Assembly (NCBI GenBank): GCA_018829945.1
Contig: JAHJTI010000063.1
Coordinates: 1 to 32,631 of the forward strand
DNA length: 32,631 nucleotides
Direction of reading: 5' to 3'
Source of the DNA: Pseudomonadota bacterium
GTDB lineage: Bacteria > Desulfobacterota > Desulfobulbia > Desulfobulbales > Desulfurivibrionaceae
Positions 1 through 11,075 of this stretch are shown piece after piece. The position numbers were made by a program, and so were the translations under genes. The notes under the pieces are model-generated. The model did not search any database. It was not told where the DNA came from and saw only the letters and a program-made list of their open reading frames with translations. The stretch's first letter is position 1. Each line of letters opens with the position of its first letter.

Positions 1-1
1 A

Positions 2-1600
2 CTTGCCCATGCCACGGAAAATCTGCTGGATGATGTGCGTAACGGCAAACGGGCTATGGATTCAGCGGTTATTGATATCGTCCTGACCGTTGGCGATGCG
101 CTGAAGTCCATGGTTGAAAACATCAAAGATGTTTTACAGAATGGGCCCGAACATTACAAAGATACCGATATCAGTGGCTTTCTTGCGGATATCACTCAGC
201 TGCAAGAGTCTGAGAGTGGAGCGGCGCCAGCCGAGCCTGTTTCTATATCTGAACCGGAGCCGGACTTCCAGCCGGAAATTGCTGAAATCGAAGAGCCGGA
301 ACCATCGGCAATTGAGGAAGTTGAAGCTGTTGCATCGCCCAGTCCTGTCGTTGCCAGGGCTGCGAAGGCCGTTGTTCCCCCGAGAGCCGAAGCCCCGGCA
401 AGTCCTCCATCCCGTGCGGGGGCCGATACTGCTCCCAAGAAAATCGGTGCCTCCATCAAGGTTGATGTGGAAAAACTTGACGCTCTTGTGAACGCTGTGG
501 GCGAGCTGGTGATTATGCAATCGCTGGTTCGCCAGAACAAGCTTGTTTCCCGGATAGCCGATCCCAAACTTACCAAGGATTTTTCCCAGCTGACCAGAAT
601 CACCTCCGAGTTGCAACGCACGGCCATGTCCATGCGTATGGTTCCCATCAAGCAGACCTTTGATAAAATGATTCGGCTGGTTCGGGATCTTTCTAAGAAA
701 TCAGGGAAAAAGGTTGACCTGATTATGGAAGGTGCCGACACCGAGATTGATCGCAACATGGTGGAGTCTATTTATGATCCGCTTGTTCACATGATGCGAA
801 ACTCGGTGGACCATGGCATTTCTCCCCCGGCCGACCGGGAGAAATGCGGTAAAACGGAAACAGGCACCGTGTATCTCCGCGCCTATCAAAAAGGCGGGAG
901 CATGATGATTGAGATCGAGGACGATGGCGAAGGGCTGAACACCCAGAAAATCAGAAAAAAAGCCATTGAGCGCGGTCTGATCAGCGAATCCGACAATCTG
1001 TCTGATTTTGAATTGAACAATCTTATTTTTCTCCCGGGATTTTCCACGGCGGATAAGATTACCGATGTTTCCGGCCGTGGTGTGGGCATGGATGTAGTGA
1101 AAAAAGCGGTGGAAAAACTACGGGGCAAAGTAGAGGTCCAAAGCCAGTCGGGCAAAGGGTCTCTGTTTATGATCCGTCTGCCCCTTACGCTGGCGATTAT
1201 CGATGGAATTATTGTTCGGGTCGGCAGCGAACGCTATATAATCCCGACCATTGCTATCCAGGAGTCCATGCATCCCGAGTTGAAAAACTACAGCACGGTG
1301 CATGGACGAGGCGAGAATCTCATGGTTCGCGGCGATCTGGTGCCGATTATCAGGTTGTATGAAATTTTCGGCGTGGAATCGACCTATAAAGACCCCTGTG
1401 ACGCCATTGTCGTTGTAGTGGAAAACGAGGGCAGACGTCGGGCTTTGATGGTTGATGAACTCCTGGGCAAGGAGGAGGTCGTTATCAAAAATCTTGGCGG
1501 TCTTGATGTTCCCGGCGTTGCCGGAGGTACTATTCTCGGTGATGGCCGGGTTGGTCTTATTCTTGATCTGGCAGGGGTTATTGCCAATAAAGCGGATTGA
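2..1600 (+). CDS. cheA: Chemotaxis histidine kinase CheA, 5'-truncated by the window edge
   Basis: The open frame runs from base 2 (LAHATENLLDDVRNGKRAM, Hpt/P1 tail). It has the dimerisation domain (KLDALVNAVGELVIMQSLV), the HATPase N-box (MMRNSVDHGI), G-boxes (DDGEGL, VSGRGVGMDVV) and a C-terminal CheW-like domain. The ORF track starts at 35 only because the true start is upstream. Confidence 0.97.
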   Translation, partial: LAHATENLLDDVRNGKRAMDSAVIDIVLTVGDALKSMVENIKDVLQNGPEHYKDTDISGFLADITQLQESESGAAPAEPVSISEPEPDFQPEIAEIEEPEPSAIEEVEAVASPSPVVARAAKAVVPPRAEAPASPPSRAGADTAPKKIGASIKVDVEKLDALVNAVGELVIMQSLVRQNKLVSRIADPKLTKDFSQLTRITSELQRTAMSMRMVPIKQTFDKMIRLVRDLSKKSGKKVDLIMEGADTEIDRNMVESIYDPLVHMMRNSVDHGISPPADREKCGKTETGTVYLRAYQKGGSMMIEIEDDGEGLNTQKIRKKAIERGLISESDNLSDFELNNLIFLPGFSTADKITDVSGRGVGMDVVKKAVEKLRGKVEVQSQSGKGSLFMIRLPLTLAIIDGIIVRVGSERYIIPTIAIQESMHPELKNYSTVHGRGENLMVRGDLVPIIRLYEIFGVESTYKDPCDAIVVVVENEGRRRALMVDELLGKEEVVIKNLGGLDVPGVAGGTILGDGRVGLILDLAGVIANKAD

Positions 1601-1692
1601 GTTTTCACAACCAGGCGGAAATTTGGGAATGTTTTCATCCCCAGGGGTTGAGGGATCGCCCTGTGGGTCTTTCATGAAAAAGGAGGATGTTG

Positions 1693-2196
1693 ATGGAAGC
1701 AGCAAACGTAGCGCAGAATTTAGGTCCAGGATCGGAACTGGCAGGGAAATATCTTACATTTTCCTTGGGAAATGAGGATTATGGCGTTGGGATTCTCAGC
1801 GTCAGGGAGATTATCGGGGTTATGGAGATTACGGCTGTGCCTCACACCCCGCCCTATATCAAAGGGGTAATCAACCTGCGGGGAAAAGTTATACCAGTGC
1901 TGGATCTGCGGCTTAAGTTCAACATGAAGCATAAGGAATATGACGAAAGAACCTGTATTATCGTTGTTGAGGTTCAGGGGCAAACAGCTCCGGTACAGGT
2001 CGGCATGGTCGTGGATTCGGTTTCGGAAGTGTTGAATATCGCTCCCGGTGAAATCGAGCCACCGCCTTCGCTTGGTTCCTCGTCTGAAACCGAAAACATT
2101 CTGGGGATGGCGAAAGTTAAAAGCGAGGTGAAAATCCTGCTTGATGTGGACAGGGTTGTTGGCGAAGGGCTTTTGCAGCAGTTTGCTTCACAGTAA
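1693..2196 (+). CDS. cheW: Chemotaxis coupling protein CheW
   Basis: CheW fold motifs (YLTFSLGNEDYGVGILSVREIIG, GVINLRGKVIPVLDLRLKF). AGGAGG at 1681-1686 abuts the 1687 ATG, so the ATG at 1693 is the better start. Confidence 0.95.
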   Translation: MEAANVAQNLGPGSELAGKYLTFSLGNEDYGVGILSVREIIGVMEITAVPHTPPYIKGVINLRGKVIPVLDLRLKFNMKHKEYDERTCIIVVEVQGQTAPVQVGMVVDSVSEVLNIAPGEIEPPPSLGSSSETENILGMAKVKSEVKILLDVDRVVGEGLLQQFASQ

Positions 2197-2355
2197 TACA
2201 GTTCAGGGGCTGTTTGTCTTGCCGTTGGGTGCGAACCCCGTCGGCTTGGGTGTATTTTTGTTGCAAACAACCCCGGAAAAGCAAGCCGAATAAGAAAGGG
2301 TATCCATCTGCGGACGGGAGCAGTTTTTCTGCCAGGATAATAAGGGAGTGGCTTT

Positions 2356-3216
2356 GTGGCATTGAACAGTGACGGTCCAGTCGGTACTCGCTATCAGCAA
2401 CTCACGGATGGGTTGTTTCAGAAATTCAGCGATTTGGTGTATGAAAAAACCGGGATATTTCTGAAACCGGAAAAAAAGGAGCTGTTGAACGCCCGCCTGG
2501 GCAAGAGATTGCGTGCAACCGGGATAGACTCGTTTAAGGAGTATTACGAGTATGTCATGCACGACAAATCCGGTGACGAACTTGTTCATCTCATAGACTC
2601 CGTTTCCACAAATTTCACTTCTTTTTTCAGAGAAAATTCCCATTTCGAGATATTGACATCTACTGTTTTGCCCGCCTTTGTCAAGGAGGGACGGGGAAAA
2701 AACAAGGATATCCTTTTCTGGTCTTCCGCCAGTTCCTCCGGTGAAGAACCGTACACCATGGCCATGGTGGTTGAGGAATTCGTCAGCCACCATCCGGGGA
2801 CGCGGTATCGGATCATGGCCACGGACATTTCCACCAAGGTTCTGGCACAAGCGAAGAGGGGAGTGTACACTGACGACAGGATTGCGAAAGTGCCAAAGCC
2901 TTTCTTGAAAAAATATTTTCAGAAAGGGGTTGGTGACTCCGATGGCTTTGTGAAAGTGAAAGAAGACCTTCGGCGGATGGTGCATTTTGACCGATTTAAT
3001 CTTATGGGGGACTTTCCCTGGCGTGAGGCCATTGACGTCATCTTCTGCCGAAACGTCATGATTTATTTCAACAGAGAAACCCAACAGGAGCTTGTGAACA
3101 AGTTTTATCAGGCTCTTACGCCGGGCGGATATCTTTTTATCGGTCATTCCGAAAGCATCAGCGGGTTGAAGCATAATTTTACCCAGATTGATGCGACCGC
3201 ATATCTGAAACGATGA
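2356..3216 (+). CDS. cheR: Chemotaxis protein methyltransferase CheR
   Basis: CheR motifs: TNFTSFFREN, FWSSASSSGEEPYTMAM, DVIFCRNVMIYF, YLFIGHSES. GTG start. Confidence 0.96.
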   Translation: MALNSDGPVGTRYQQLTDGLFQKFSDLVYEKTGIFLKPEKKELLNARLGKRLRATGIDSFKEYYEYVMHDKSGDELVHLIDSVSTNFTSFFRENSHFEILTSTVLPAFVKEGRGKNKDILFWSSASSSGEEPYTMAMVVEEFVSHHPGTRYRIMATDISTKVLAQAKRGVYTDDRIAKVPKPFLKKYFQKGVGDSDGFVKVKEDLRRMVHFDRFNLMGDFPWREAIDVIFCRNVMIYFNRETQQELVNKFYQALTPGGYLFIGHSESISGLKHNFTQIDATAYLKR

Positions 3217-3273
3217 AGGCCGTTGCCTTGGGTGAAGGCCCTGAGGCAATGACGGATACAGGACAGGGAGCGC

Positions 3274-3753
3274 ATGAAGATAATCGTTGGCATTTCAGAC
3301 ATGAAGGTCAGCAATAAGCCGGACGATGTCCTGATTACCTACTCGCTTGGCTCGTGTATCGGAGTGGTGATCTGGGATCCCGTGGCCAAGGTCGGGGGGA
3401 TGCTGCATTATATGCTGCCGGATTCTTCCCTTGACAAGGATAAGGCCGAAGCCAAGCCTTTTATGTTTGCCGATACCGGTATTCCCCGGCTGTTCAAGGA
3501 AACATATAAGTTCGGAGCCATTAAAAGCCGTTTGATCGTCAAGGCGGTTGGCGGGTCTCAAATCATGGACAGCGCCGGGATCTTTAATATCGGGAAGCGC
3601 AACCAGGCTGTTCTGCGGAAAATGTTCTGGAAAAATCAGATCATGCTGGCTAAGGAAGATGTGGGCGGCACCGGTAATCGCACAGTGAGTTTGGAAATAG
3701 GGACAGGGATTACCCATTTGAAGGTTTCTGGCAGAGGGGAGTTTGAGTTATGA
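3274..3753 (+). CDS. cheD: Chemoreceptor glutamine deamidase CheD
   Basis: CheD motifs: TYSLGSCIGVVIWDP, GGMLHYMLPDS, KAVGGSQI. Confidence 0.95.
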   Translation: MKIIVGISDMKVSNKPDDVLITYSLGSCIGVVIWDPVAKVGGMLHYMLPDSSLDKDKAEAKPFMFADTGIPRLFKETYKFGAIKSRLIVKAVGGSQIMDSAGIFNIGKRNQAVLRKMFWKNQIMLAKEDVGGTGNRTVSLEIGTGITHLKVSGRGEFEL

Positions 3754-4595
3754 GTCGTCTGGATGAGATACTTTCCCTTGTAAAGCATGTCCCACCTTTT
3801 CCCAAGGTGGCCCAACGGGTTTCGGAGATGCTGAACGACTCTGAAGTAAGCGCCACTGCTCTGGCCGAAGTTATTCAATACGATCAGGTGATTACGGCGA
3901 ATGTGTTGAAGATATGCAACGCCGCTTATTTTGGCCTGCCCCGTAAAGTGTCCTCTTTGGATGAAGCCCTGGTTATTGTCGGAAATGACACACTCAAGGA
4001 CATTATTATAACCAGCAGCAGTGCCCGTTTTTATAAGGGCGCTGCCGGAGATGGATATAAGCTTGATCAGGGAGAGCTGTGGAAGCATTCCATTGCCGTC
4101 GGCATAATGGCCAAGGAACTTGTCAAGTATGTCAAGGGTGTGGAGCCGGGAAGCGCCTATACTGCGGGATTGTTGCATGATATCGGCAAAAGGTTCCTGA
4201 GCAGCTTTGTGGCCGACGACTTTAAAAAGATCATGATGAAAGTGGTTCAGGACGACTGCTCTTTCGTCGAGGCGGAGAAGGAACTTGTGGGCGCGTCCCA
4301 TGCCGAACTTGGCGGAATGATTATGAGTCAGTGGGGTTTCCCCAAGGAGATTGAGCTGGCGGTCTTGCAGCACCATGACCCGGATGCCCTGGAAAAAGAT
4401 CCTCTTACCGCGGTTGTGGCCCTGGCCAATACTTTGGTTATCAGCATGGGGATCGGGGTTGGAGCTGACGGTTTGTCAGTGAAAATGCAGGGCAGTGGTC
4501 TGAAAAGATTTGGCATTGCTCCAATGCATCTTGAGTTGTGCATGGCCAATCTTCTCACAGAACTTGATCGGGCTCAGGAGCTTTTTCATATTTAG
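3750..4595 (+). CDS. HDOD-domain protein
   Basis: HDOD-type motifs (PPFPKVAQRVSEMLND, GLLHDIGKRFL, HAELGGMIMSQWGFP). ATGA overlap with the cheD stop. Confidence 0.9.
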   Translation: MSRLDEILSLVKHVPPFPKVAQRVSEMLNDSEVSATALAEVIQYDQVITANVLKICNAAYFGLPRKVSSLDEALVIVGNDTLKDIIITSSSARFYKGAAGDGYKLDQGELWKHSIAVGIMAKELVKYVKGVEPGSAYTAGLLHDIGKRFLSSFVADDFKKIMMKVVQDDCSFVEAEKELVGASHAELGGMIMSQWGFPKEIELAVLQHHDPDALEKDPLTAVVALANTLVISMGIGVGADGLSVKMQGSGLKRFGIAPMHLELCMANLLTELDRAQELFHI

Positions 4596-4834
4596 GACCA
4601 TGGGAATCTTTCGGCCAGGTTTGTCCAAGGGGTGGGAGTGATATGGGAATTACGGTTCGACCAGATTGCCTGGAACGGTAACGATTTTAGTGAAACGATG
4701 TATTGACTGGATTATGTACATCTCCGGGTTCTGCGACAGTCTACTGGACTGGGCAGAGCAGCAAGGGAGCAGGGCAGCGCGAAAAGTGGCGAATGTCCAA
4801 GATGGAATAATTTAAGGAAGCGGGAGAGAGGGCG

Positions 4835-5272
4835 ATGGCTTTCAATATTTTGGTGACAGATGACTCTGAAACCATGCGGGCCGTGATCAAAAAAACCGTG
4901 AGCATGTCCGGTGTGCCTGTTGGAGAGTTTCATGAGGCGGGCAATGGCATTGAAGCTCTGGCTATTTTGGAGAATACTTGGATTGATGTCATTTTGTCAG
5001 ATATCAATATGCCGGAAATGGGCGGGATGGAACTCTTGAAAAAGATCAGTGAAGATGAGGATCTTAGAAAAATCCCCCTGATCTTCATCACCACCGAGGC
5101 CAGTGATGCCCGTCAGGAAGAGGCAAAAAAACTTGGGGTGGCGGGCTATGTGAGAAAACCGTTTCAACCCGAGACCATCAAGACGATTCTTTACGAGGTG
5201 CTGGAGAAGGCATACGAACACAGGATGGCAGAAAAGCCTGACGAAGGGGTTGATGGGGACAGCGACTTTTAG
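4835..5272 (+). CDS. cheY: CheY-like response regulator
   Basis: Receiver domain: LVTDDSETMR, DVILSDINMPEMGGMELL, PLIFITTEA, GYVRKPF. Confidence 0.93.
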   Translation: MAFNILVTDDSETMRAVIKKTVSMSGVPVGEFHEAGNGIEALAILENTWIDVILSDINMPEMGGMELLKKISEDEDLRKIPLIFITTEASDARQEEAKKLGVAGYVRKPFQPETIKTILYEVLEKAYEHRMAEKPDEGVDGDSDF

Positions 5273-5404
5273 AGGCATGGCTTCAGCTGGCAAAGCACAA
5301 GTTAAAGTAGGGCATCAGTGCAGTGTCCTGATAAATGCGGTATTGAAGCGGTGATGCAGATTGCCGATGATTGAATTTTGAGAAAGAGCTGGGAGGGCAG
5401 TTGA

Positions 5405-5863
5405 ATGGATCAGGACTTGCGGCGGCTCATATTTGAAACTTTTTCAGAGGTTTTCGAGACCATGTTTTTCACTTTTCTCGAGCCGCTTGAAGAGACTCCC
5501 GGGAAAGAAGAGCTTGGTTGCGGCAAGTTCATTGAGGCCACGATCGGTTATTCCGGTGGTTACAATGGCAACTTTCTCTTTTATTTTCCATGGGGACTCG
5601 GCAAGAACATCACCGTGAATTTTCTCGGAGTTGATGAGCACGAAGTGCAAGACCGGCAGATCGCGGATACCGCAGCTGAAACGGCGAATATGGCAATCGG
5701 CAGTTTGCTGGGCAAGTTGGATCCTGGCGGCACAGCCTCGCTGGCCATTCCGCAAACCCGTGTGCTTGACAATTTTTCTCCGGAGGCACTGCTCGGAGCA
5801 TCCGGCATTTGTATGTTTAACACTGAGTTCGGGATTCTCTGGGTTTCAGGAACACACGCGTAA
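5405..5863 (+). CDS. CheX-like chemotaxis phosphatase family protein
   Basis: 152 aa CheX/CheC-like pattern (ETFSEVFETMFF, ETANMAIGSLLGKL) between cheY and cheB. Confidence 0.7.
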   Translation: MDQDLRRLIFETFSEVFETMFFTFLEPLEETPGKEELGCGKFIEATIGYSGGYNGNFLFYFPWGLGKNITVNFLGVDEHEVQDRQIADTAAETANMAIGSLLGKLDPGGTASLAIPQTRVLDNFSPEALLGASGICMFNTEFGILWVSGTHA

Positions 5864-6961
<1,098 letters not shown>

Positions 6962-6968
6962 CGCCGGC

Positions 6969-7511
6969 CTACAGTCGGGTTTTCGTTTTTTGTCTCACAC
7001 TCTGTTGTTCCAGATGCAACAGGTATCTCTTTACGGCGCATCCTCCGGCAAACCCTCCTAGTCCGGCAGCGCCGGTCACTCGATGGCAGGGCACGATAAG
7101 GGCCAGAGGATTGGCGTTGCAAGCTTGTCCTACTGCCCGGGCAGCGCCGGGTTTGCCCAGGGCCTGAGCTATCTCTCCGTATGTCTTTGTCTCTCCATAG
7201 GGTATCTCCGCAATTCTCTCCCAGACGTGATTTTGGAACAAGGTGGCTTTTTCTACAAACGGCGATCCGAACTGCTGCGGAAATTTCCGGAGGTGACCTT
7301 CAAAAAAATCCGCGAGAAGATCGGCAAACCCGAGGCTGTCACTGTTGTATATTATGCATGCAGGGCCGAGCTGTTTCCTGAGCCTCTGTTGCGCCATTTC
7401 ATGTCTTTCTGGTGAAAAGGTGAGATGGACAGGTGAATCACCGAGGTAAATGATCCAGCAGGTTATTTCGCCGAAGGTGAACGTGGAGTATAGCAGTGTG
7501 GGGGATGGCAT
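6969..7511 (-). CDS. ogt: Methylated-DNA--protein-cysteine S-methyltransferase
   Basis: Active-site motif PCHRV with upstream IPYGETKTYGEIAQALGKPGAARAVGQACNANP. Confidence 0.95.
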   Translation of the reverse strand: MPSPTLLYSTFTFGEITCWIIYLGDSPVHLTFSPERHEMAQQRLRKQLGPACIIYNSDSLGFADLLADFFEGHLRKFPQQFGSPFVEKATLFQNHVWERIAEIPYGETKTYGEIAQALGKPGAARAVGQACNANPLALIVPCHRVTGAAGLGGFAGGCAVKRYLLHLEQQSVRQKTKTRL

Positions 7512-7902
7512 TATCGTTCTCGCAGGAATTTGATCTCAGGGCACAACGTGCAGCTGTTTGTGGCAAGTATTGCCGATAGGTTGTATGTTATGTCTGTAGC
7601 TGGGTTTTTTACGTGACCTTTTTTAAAGTAAAGCTGGTAACACTCGATAAGCAAGGTAGCACAAATTTTTTGCCGGTGGATTTGGTGTTTTTTGGGATAT
7701 GCGCCGGGGCCAGTTGTTATGAAACGGGAAGCCTGTAATTATTTTGCAGATGGAAAAACAGTAAATCAACAATATAGGGCAATAACCTCAAAAAAAACTT
7801 GATTTTGCAGTCAAGTATAAATTATAGCTAAATATAGATCTAGGAATTTGAAATTATAAGCCTTTTTCTGAATAAACTTTTCATCCGGAATGTGGACACA
7901 CT

Positions 7903-9006
7903 ATGGGTTCTTTTTCTTACCGCCGATTTTTCTCTGTTTCCCTGCTTTTTTTCATGCTTGCATCTCCGGCAAGTGCGCAAAATTATGTAAAAAATCCCAA
8001 GGTTGTGTCTTTGAACTCCTTGCATAAATTTGCGCCGGAGCAGGGCAATATAGCTGGAAAACAGGAAAGCCGCGCAGAGATTCCTGTTTCTTCGGAAGAG
8101 TTGAAGCGAAAAGTAGCGGAACCGCACCATGTTGCAAGCGACTTTTCTTCGGAGTTGCAGGGGAAACTTACTTGCCGCAGCGCATATATCATGGATGCCA
8201 AGACCGGCAAGGTTTTGTATGACCGCAGCGCCGATCGGCCTGGACAGCCTGCCAGCACCATTAAAATCATCACCGGACTCATCGCGGTTGAGAGTCTTAA
8301 CGGCGGGGAGATGGTGCGGACCAGCGCCTATGCGGCGAACATGCCGGCTTCGAAGATATACTTAAAAAAAGGTGCGTCTTATAAGGCCAGCGATTTAATA
8401 AACGCCGTATTACTGGCTTCGGCAAATGATGCCAGTGTTGCTTTGGCTGAAAAAGTTGCCGGTACCGAGAAAGCATTTGCACGATTGATGACCAAAAAAG
8501 CCGAGGCTCTCGGCGCGCAGAACACCATATGTAAAAGCGCTAATGGCTTGACCCGACCAGGACAACAGACAACTGCCCGTGATTTGGCCACGGTTTTTAA
8601 TCGGGCCATGCGTAACCCCGAGTTTGCCGAGCGTATGTCCACGAGCCAGGTGCGCACCAGCGACGGAAAAGTGCTGAAAAGCCACAACAAGGCTTTGTGG
8701 ACACTGGATGGCGCGATTGCCGGGAAAACCGGCTATACCGCGGCTGCCGGGAAAACCTATGTCGGCAAATTCCAGCGCGATGGCCAGGCCATTATTGTTT
8801 CGCTGCTGGGCAGCGCTTCCATGTGGGATGATATCGCGACTTTGGTCGAGCACGGCTTCGCCAAACAGGAACTTGCATCACGGTTGCCGGAGGATGGTTC
8901 CGATGCTGTGCGGGTTTCACAGGTCAGCCAGCAGGGCATGGCAAGTGAACATGTTGATTTCGTCATGTTGTCCGTGGATGTGAACAAGAAGGAAACTAAG
9001 TTGTAA
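7903..9006 (+). CDS. D-alanyl-D-alanine carboxypeptidase (PBP5/DacA-type peptidase S11)
   Basis: Signal peptide, SxxK (STIKI), SxN (SAND) and KTG (GKTGYT) motifs. Confidence 0.93.
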   Translation: MGSFSYRRFFSVSLLFFMLASPASAQNYVKNPKVVSLNSLHKFAPEQGNIAGKQESRAEIPVSSEELKRKVAEPHHVASDFSSELQGKLTCRSAYIMDAKTGKVLYDRSADRPGQPASTIKIITGLIAVESLNGGEMVRTSAYAANMPASKIYLKKGASYKASDLINAVLLASANDASVALAEKVAGTEKAFARLMTKKAEALGAQNTICKSANGLTRPGQQTTARDLATVFNRAMRNPEFAERMSTSQVRTSDGKVLKSHNKALWTLDGAIAGKTGYTAAAGKTYVGKFQRDGQAIIVSLLGSASMWDDIATLVEHGFAKQELASRLPEDGSDAVRVSQVSQQGMASEHVDFVMLSVDVNKKETKL

Positions 9007-9030
9007 GTGAGTATTTTCATAACAAGATCA

Positions 9031-9065
9031 AAGCCGACAGGAATCAGCCTGTCGGCTTTTTTTTG
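9031..9065 (+). terminator. Rho-independent terminator after the carboxypeptidase
   Basis: AAGCCGACAGG-AATCAG-CCTGTCGGCTT followed by a T run. Confidence 0.93.
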
Positions 9066-9086
9066 TTGAAAGCAGCGCGTGAGGCC

Positions 9087-9791
9087 ATGATTAGCAAGGA
9101 AGAGGTGCGAGCGGAGTTCCTGGACGCGCCGGAGGGGAAAGCTTCCGGTAAATCCGCGGAAATCGTGCGGCGTCTTGAAAAGTATCGGGATGCCAAAAGG
9201 ATCTTCGTCGGTCCTACGGCAAGATTACAGCAGATCAGGATCAACGCCCTGACGGATGGCAAGGAGTTGTTGGTGCCTGCGCCCGGCTTGAAGGATGGAT
9301 TCTATCTTTTGACGCCGTATGAGATACCTTTCAAAAGCCTGAGTTATGCCGTGGGGTACAAGGGCTTGTCCCAATATGGTCAACGGGTTGCGGCGGAGGA
9401 GTTGTGCCGTGTGCCTGTGGGTCTGTTGCTCACCGATTGCATGGCCGTGGATCCTGCCGGATATTTTGTCGGCGAGGGTAAGGGTTTTTTTGACCTTGTG
9501 GTCGCCATCCTTGCGGAATTGAAGGGGCTCTCTTCAGACGTTGAAGCCTATGGCCTCGGGGAACACGAACAGCTTCTTGGTCAGGAGCTTGAGCATGATG
9601 CATGGGATGTGCGTCTTAATGGCTTTATTACTCAGGAGGGGATTTTCCTGAATAATGCCGGGAGCCATGCCGAGCGGAAGATATTGTGGGATATGCTCCC
9701 TCCGAAAAGGATTCGAAAGATTACCCCCCTGTGGAAATTGAGCATGCAGATCAAGGATGCCTTGAACGAGACAACTAAGGATGCCGTATGA
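9087..9791 (+). CDS. 5-formyltetrahydrofolate cyclo-ligase-family protein
   Basis: RINALTDGKELLVPAPGLKDGFYLL and GEGKGFFDLVVAIL resemble the 5-FCL/MTHFSD family. The track start (TTG at 9063) lies in the terminator T-run; ATG 9087, preceded by GTGAGG, is more plausible. Confidence 0.72.
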   Translation: MISKEEVRAEFLDAPEGKASGKSAEIVRRLEKYRDAKRIFVGPTARLQQIRINALTDGKELLVPAPGLKDGFYLLTPYEIPFKSLSYAVGYKGLSQYGQRVAAEELCRVPVGLLLTDCMAVDPAGYFVGEGKGFFDLVVAILAELKGLSSDVEAYGLGEHEQLLGQELEHDAWDVRLNGFITQEGIFLNNAGSHAERKILWDMLPPKRIRKITPLWKLSMQIKDALNETTKDAV

Positions 9792-9885
9792 GGGATGGAT
9801 CTCTTTCTTGACCGTATAGGGGGAGAAGGGGTAATATGTCGTGGCGTATTTTTTGACAGTCATGTTAGCTTTTTTTCAAGCAGGT

Positions 9886-9987
9886 GCTTTGACAGGGCTC
9901 TCCCGAGCTTGCCGAAGGGCTTAGATGAACGAAAGAAACTCTGACGATTTCAAGATGACTACCGTTCGCCCTGAGCCTGTCGAAGGG
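9886..9987. repeat. REP-like dispersed palindrome, locus A
   Basis: GTGCTTTGACAGGGCTCTCCCGAGCTTGCCGAAGGGCTTAGATGAACG, with CCGTTCGCCCTGAGCCTGTCGAAGGG inverted downstream. Confidence 0.85.
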
Positions 9988-10038
9988 TGTATTTCTGTTT
10001 TCGCAAGAAGCTCTAACGAAACACTCCGGATTCTTGGT

Positions 10039-10808
10039 ATGGATGATTTTCAAAAACAGGCTCTCACGGAACACCTGACCGAGTTGCGCAAATGTCTGAT
10101 CTACTCCGTGCTCGCCACGGTGGCAGGATTTGCTGTGGCGTATTCTTATAGCAAAGAACTCGGCCAGTGGCTCTTCAAGCCCCTGTGCGACGTCATGCCC
10201 CAAGGTTCCAGCCTGATCTTCACCTCGTACCAGGAAGGGTTTTTTTTTATCTGAAGCTTTCCCTGGTTGCGGGAATTTTTCTTGCCAGCCCGGTCATTTT
10301 TTATCAGCTTTGGCGGTTTATCGCCCCCGGCCTCTATCAGCATGAAAAACGGGTGGTACTGCCATTCAGTATGCTCTCTTCCCTGTTCTTTTTTGGTGGA
10401 GCCGCTTTCGGTTATTTCGTGGTTTTCCCTCCGGCCTTCAAGTTCCTGCTCGGCTATTCCAACGATTTCTTAAGCCCGATGCCCACGGTAAAGGAGTATT
10501 TTTCCCTCTGCCTGCGGCTTCTCATCGCCTTTGGGGTTATCTTTGAGCTTCCCATCTTCATGGTGCTGCTGGCAAAAATGGGTGTGGTGAGCGCAGCGTT
10601 CCTAAGCAAACATCGCAAATACGCCATTCTACTTTCCTTTGTAATCGCCGCCATCCTCACCCCCACCCCGGACGTGATCAATCAATGCCTCATGGCTGTT
10701 CCCCTTATTGTGCTGTATGAGGTGAGTATTGTTGCGGTCTGGTTGCTTGGGAGGAAACGGCTGGCTGGGTTTGCTGAAACCAAGAACGTTGATGGGACGA
10801 CGGAGTAA
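10039..10808 (+). CDS. tatC: Sec-independent translocase TatC, disrupted or frameshifted at T9 (10240-10248)
   Basis: Frame 1 encodes LTEHLTELRKCLIYSV...IFTSYQEGFFF then ATC TGA. Frame 3 continues YLKLSLVAGIFLASPVIFYQLWRFIAPGLYQHEK...ILTPTPDVINQ. Both halves are TatC. The longer track start (9925) translates a REP-like repeat (RPEPVEG). Confidence 0.9.
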
Positions 10809-11075
10809 CCGTTACGTGTCTTAACCGGAACTGACGAATTTATTGGTTGATCAACGAGGGCGGTGGTTTTCTGTCCGTTTGTCTATGGCGATGTCGAGTG
10901 AAGAGTACTCCCGGCGCTCAGTTTGGGCCAAAATCAAGCCTCTTTTTCCCTGCTGTCAAAGTATATTTTGTCTTTGACTACCGCATGTTTTCTTATGATG
11001 TTGTCAAGTATTTCTAGACAATGCCGACATGTATAACAAGATTCTAGTTGGCCCAATACATGAGGTGATCTTGAA

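Noticed and set aside
2203-3249. 348-aa minus-strand ORF opposite cheR
   Set aside because: Fully antisense to a clear cheR; a shadow ORF of GC-skewed coding sequence.
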